Positions 25,900 to 26,593 of a stretch of 26,593 nucleotides of DNA are shown here, piece by piece. Each line of letters starts with the position of its first letter. Position 1 is the stretch's first letter. The notes under the pieces are model-generated. The model saw only the letters and a program-made list of their open reading frames with translations, was not told the DNA's origin and ran no database searches. Source of the DNA: Isotricha intestinalis. Taxonomy: Eukaryota > Ciliophora > Litostomatea > Vestibuliferida > Isotrichidae. The DNA is taken from contig JAJJLU010003866.1 of assembly GCA_023807065.1 (NCBI GenBank), positions 1 to 26,593 on the forward strand, read 5' to 3'. The translations under genes and the position numbers were made by a program.

Positions 25900-26327
25900 T
25901 AAGATTAATATACTATTAGAAACTTAAATTTGTCAATAGTTAAAGATTATTGAAAATTTAAAAAATAATTTTAATTAATGTATCTTTATTTTAAAACTAT
26001 ATTATTTGAAAATTAATTATCACTGAAGTTAATTAAATTTATCTATATAAATATAAAAATAAAGGTATATTGATTTGTTATTACCTAAATAATATTTATC
26101 ATTATTTCTAATTCTTCATCTAAAGTAAAAATTAAAAGTACAAGTTATTTTATCATTTGAGAATATTTCAAAAGAATGAGATATGAATAACCTAAATCTC
26201 TAATCAAAAAACATTCTAAAATTTAAGAAATAATTAATTTAAAGATATTTTCCAAAAAATTTATGTAAATAAACTTTAATAATAAATAAAATTAAGTAGT
26301 TATTCTTTTAAAAAATTAAAATTTATA

Positions 26328-26593
26328 TTAATTCTCATCCAAAATTAAAATTAAATGATCAGAATTAAAAGAAGAAGTTGTATTACTTAATAAGATATTA
26401 GTTTCTGTTTTTTCTCTTTCCTCTATTTCTGTTTTAATATTTTCATTTAATCCACAAAAGTTAAGTTCAATAATTTCTAAATAAATTAATAATGAAAATA
26501 AACATAAGAATAAATAAATAAAGTAATATTTTGGAAGTTTATGATAAAAATATAACTTGATAATACAATGTGGTATAATATCAATAATTGCTG
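26328..26593 (-). CDS. Partial membrane protein, C-terminal part, cut by window edge
   Basis: The minus strand is open from the right edge (first full codon at about 26591) through about 88 codons to TAA at 26328-26330; the start lies outside. The visible part reads AIIDIIPHCIIKLYFYHKLP, then a strong membrane helix (YYFIYLFLCLFSLLIYL), then EIIELNFCGLNENIKTEIEE, and a Ser/Thr/Asn-rich tail ending LILILDEN. From memory, a terminal membrane helix followed by an IELNFCGLN..I..R-like segment recurs near the C-terminus of some ciliate multi-pass membrane proteins; I cannot confirm this or give a function. Codon use matches the other genes. Confidence 0.7.
   Translation of the reverse strand, partial: AIIDIIPHCIIKLYFYHKLPKYYFIYLFLCLFSLLIYLEIIELNFCGLNENIKTEIEEREKTETNILLSNTTSSFNSDHLILILDEN

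Larger units (their letters stand above)
25161..26327. other. Gene-poor spacer with palindrome and a broken frame
   Basis: This region of 1167 bases contains no intact gene. It holds, in order: a plain A/T stretch (25161-25395), a short imperfect hairpin (AAAGAGG / CCCCTTT, 25403-25420), a direct repeat and perfect palindrome (25429-25471), a coding-like frame broken by TAA codons (25621-25899), and plain A/T DNA up to the end of the next gene. Confidence 0.5.

Noticed and set aside
1..26593. Bacterial features such as CRISPR arrays, operons, ribosome binding sites or insertion sequences
   Set aside because: Gene content is eukaryotic, starts have only A-rich leaders, and no spaced repeat array or transposase is present.

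Overview
This is a very AT-rich stretch (I estimate about 80% A+T in genes and more between them) of a protist nuclear genome. The genes are long, apparently uninterrupted and closely packed. They encode Lys/Asn/Ile-rich proteins with low-complexity acidic and basic tails, and arginine is almost always AGA. Every stop I could place is TAA, and no reading frame needs a reassigned codon. A calcium-dependent-kinase architecture with an MGC acylation start, a double cyclic-nucleotide-binding protein and several EF-hand proteins point to an alveolate. My best guess is a ciliate with a near-standard code, such as a litostome or rumen ciliate. This is inferred from style and gene content; no rRNA or tRNA is present to confirm it.

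Layout from left to right: a weak small ORF (325-543, +); an RTEL1-type Fe-S DNA helicase with a C-terminal RING (1041-3971, +), convergent with a VPS8-type CORVET subunit with a C-terminal RING-H2 (4066-8469, -); a CDPK-like protein whose catalytic loop is destroyed (8621-10159, +). Next come three minus-strand genes: a coiled-coil protein (10593-11492), a multi-pass membrane protein (11553-12311) and a TMX-like transmembrane thioredoxin (12393-13127). Diverging from them by only 52 bp is a plus-strand run of three: a 1999-residue LRR-MyTH4-FERM protein without a motor (13180-19179), a PX-BAR sorting nexin (19262-20467) and a protein with an H..S.DN.KRKIK motif (20601-21470). A degenerate EF-hand protein (21809-22339, -) and a two-domain cyclic-nucleotide-binding protein (22944-25160, +) follow. 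A long gene-poor stretch (25161-26327) holds a perfect 24-bp palindrome and a broken coding-like frame. The window ends inside a minus-strand membrane protein gene (26328 to the edge).

The genes do not form an obvious pathway. There is a loose endosomal theme (VPS8 and the PX-BAR nexin) and a second-messenger theme (two EF-hand proteins and a cyclic-nucleotide protein). The most noteworthy items are the pseudokinase CDPK, the motorless LRR-MyTH4-FERM protein, the compact RING-tailed RTEL1, and the palindrome in the right-hand intergenic region.
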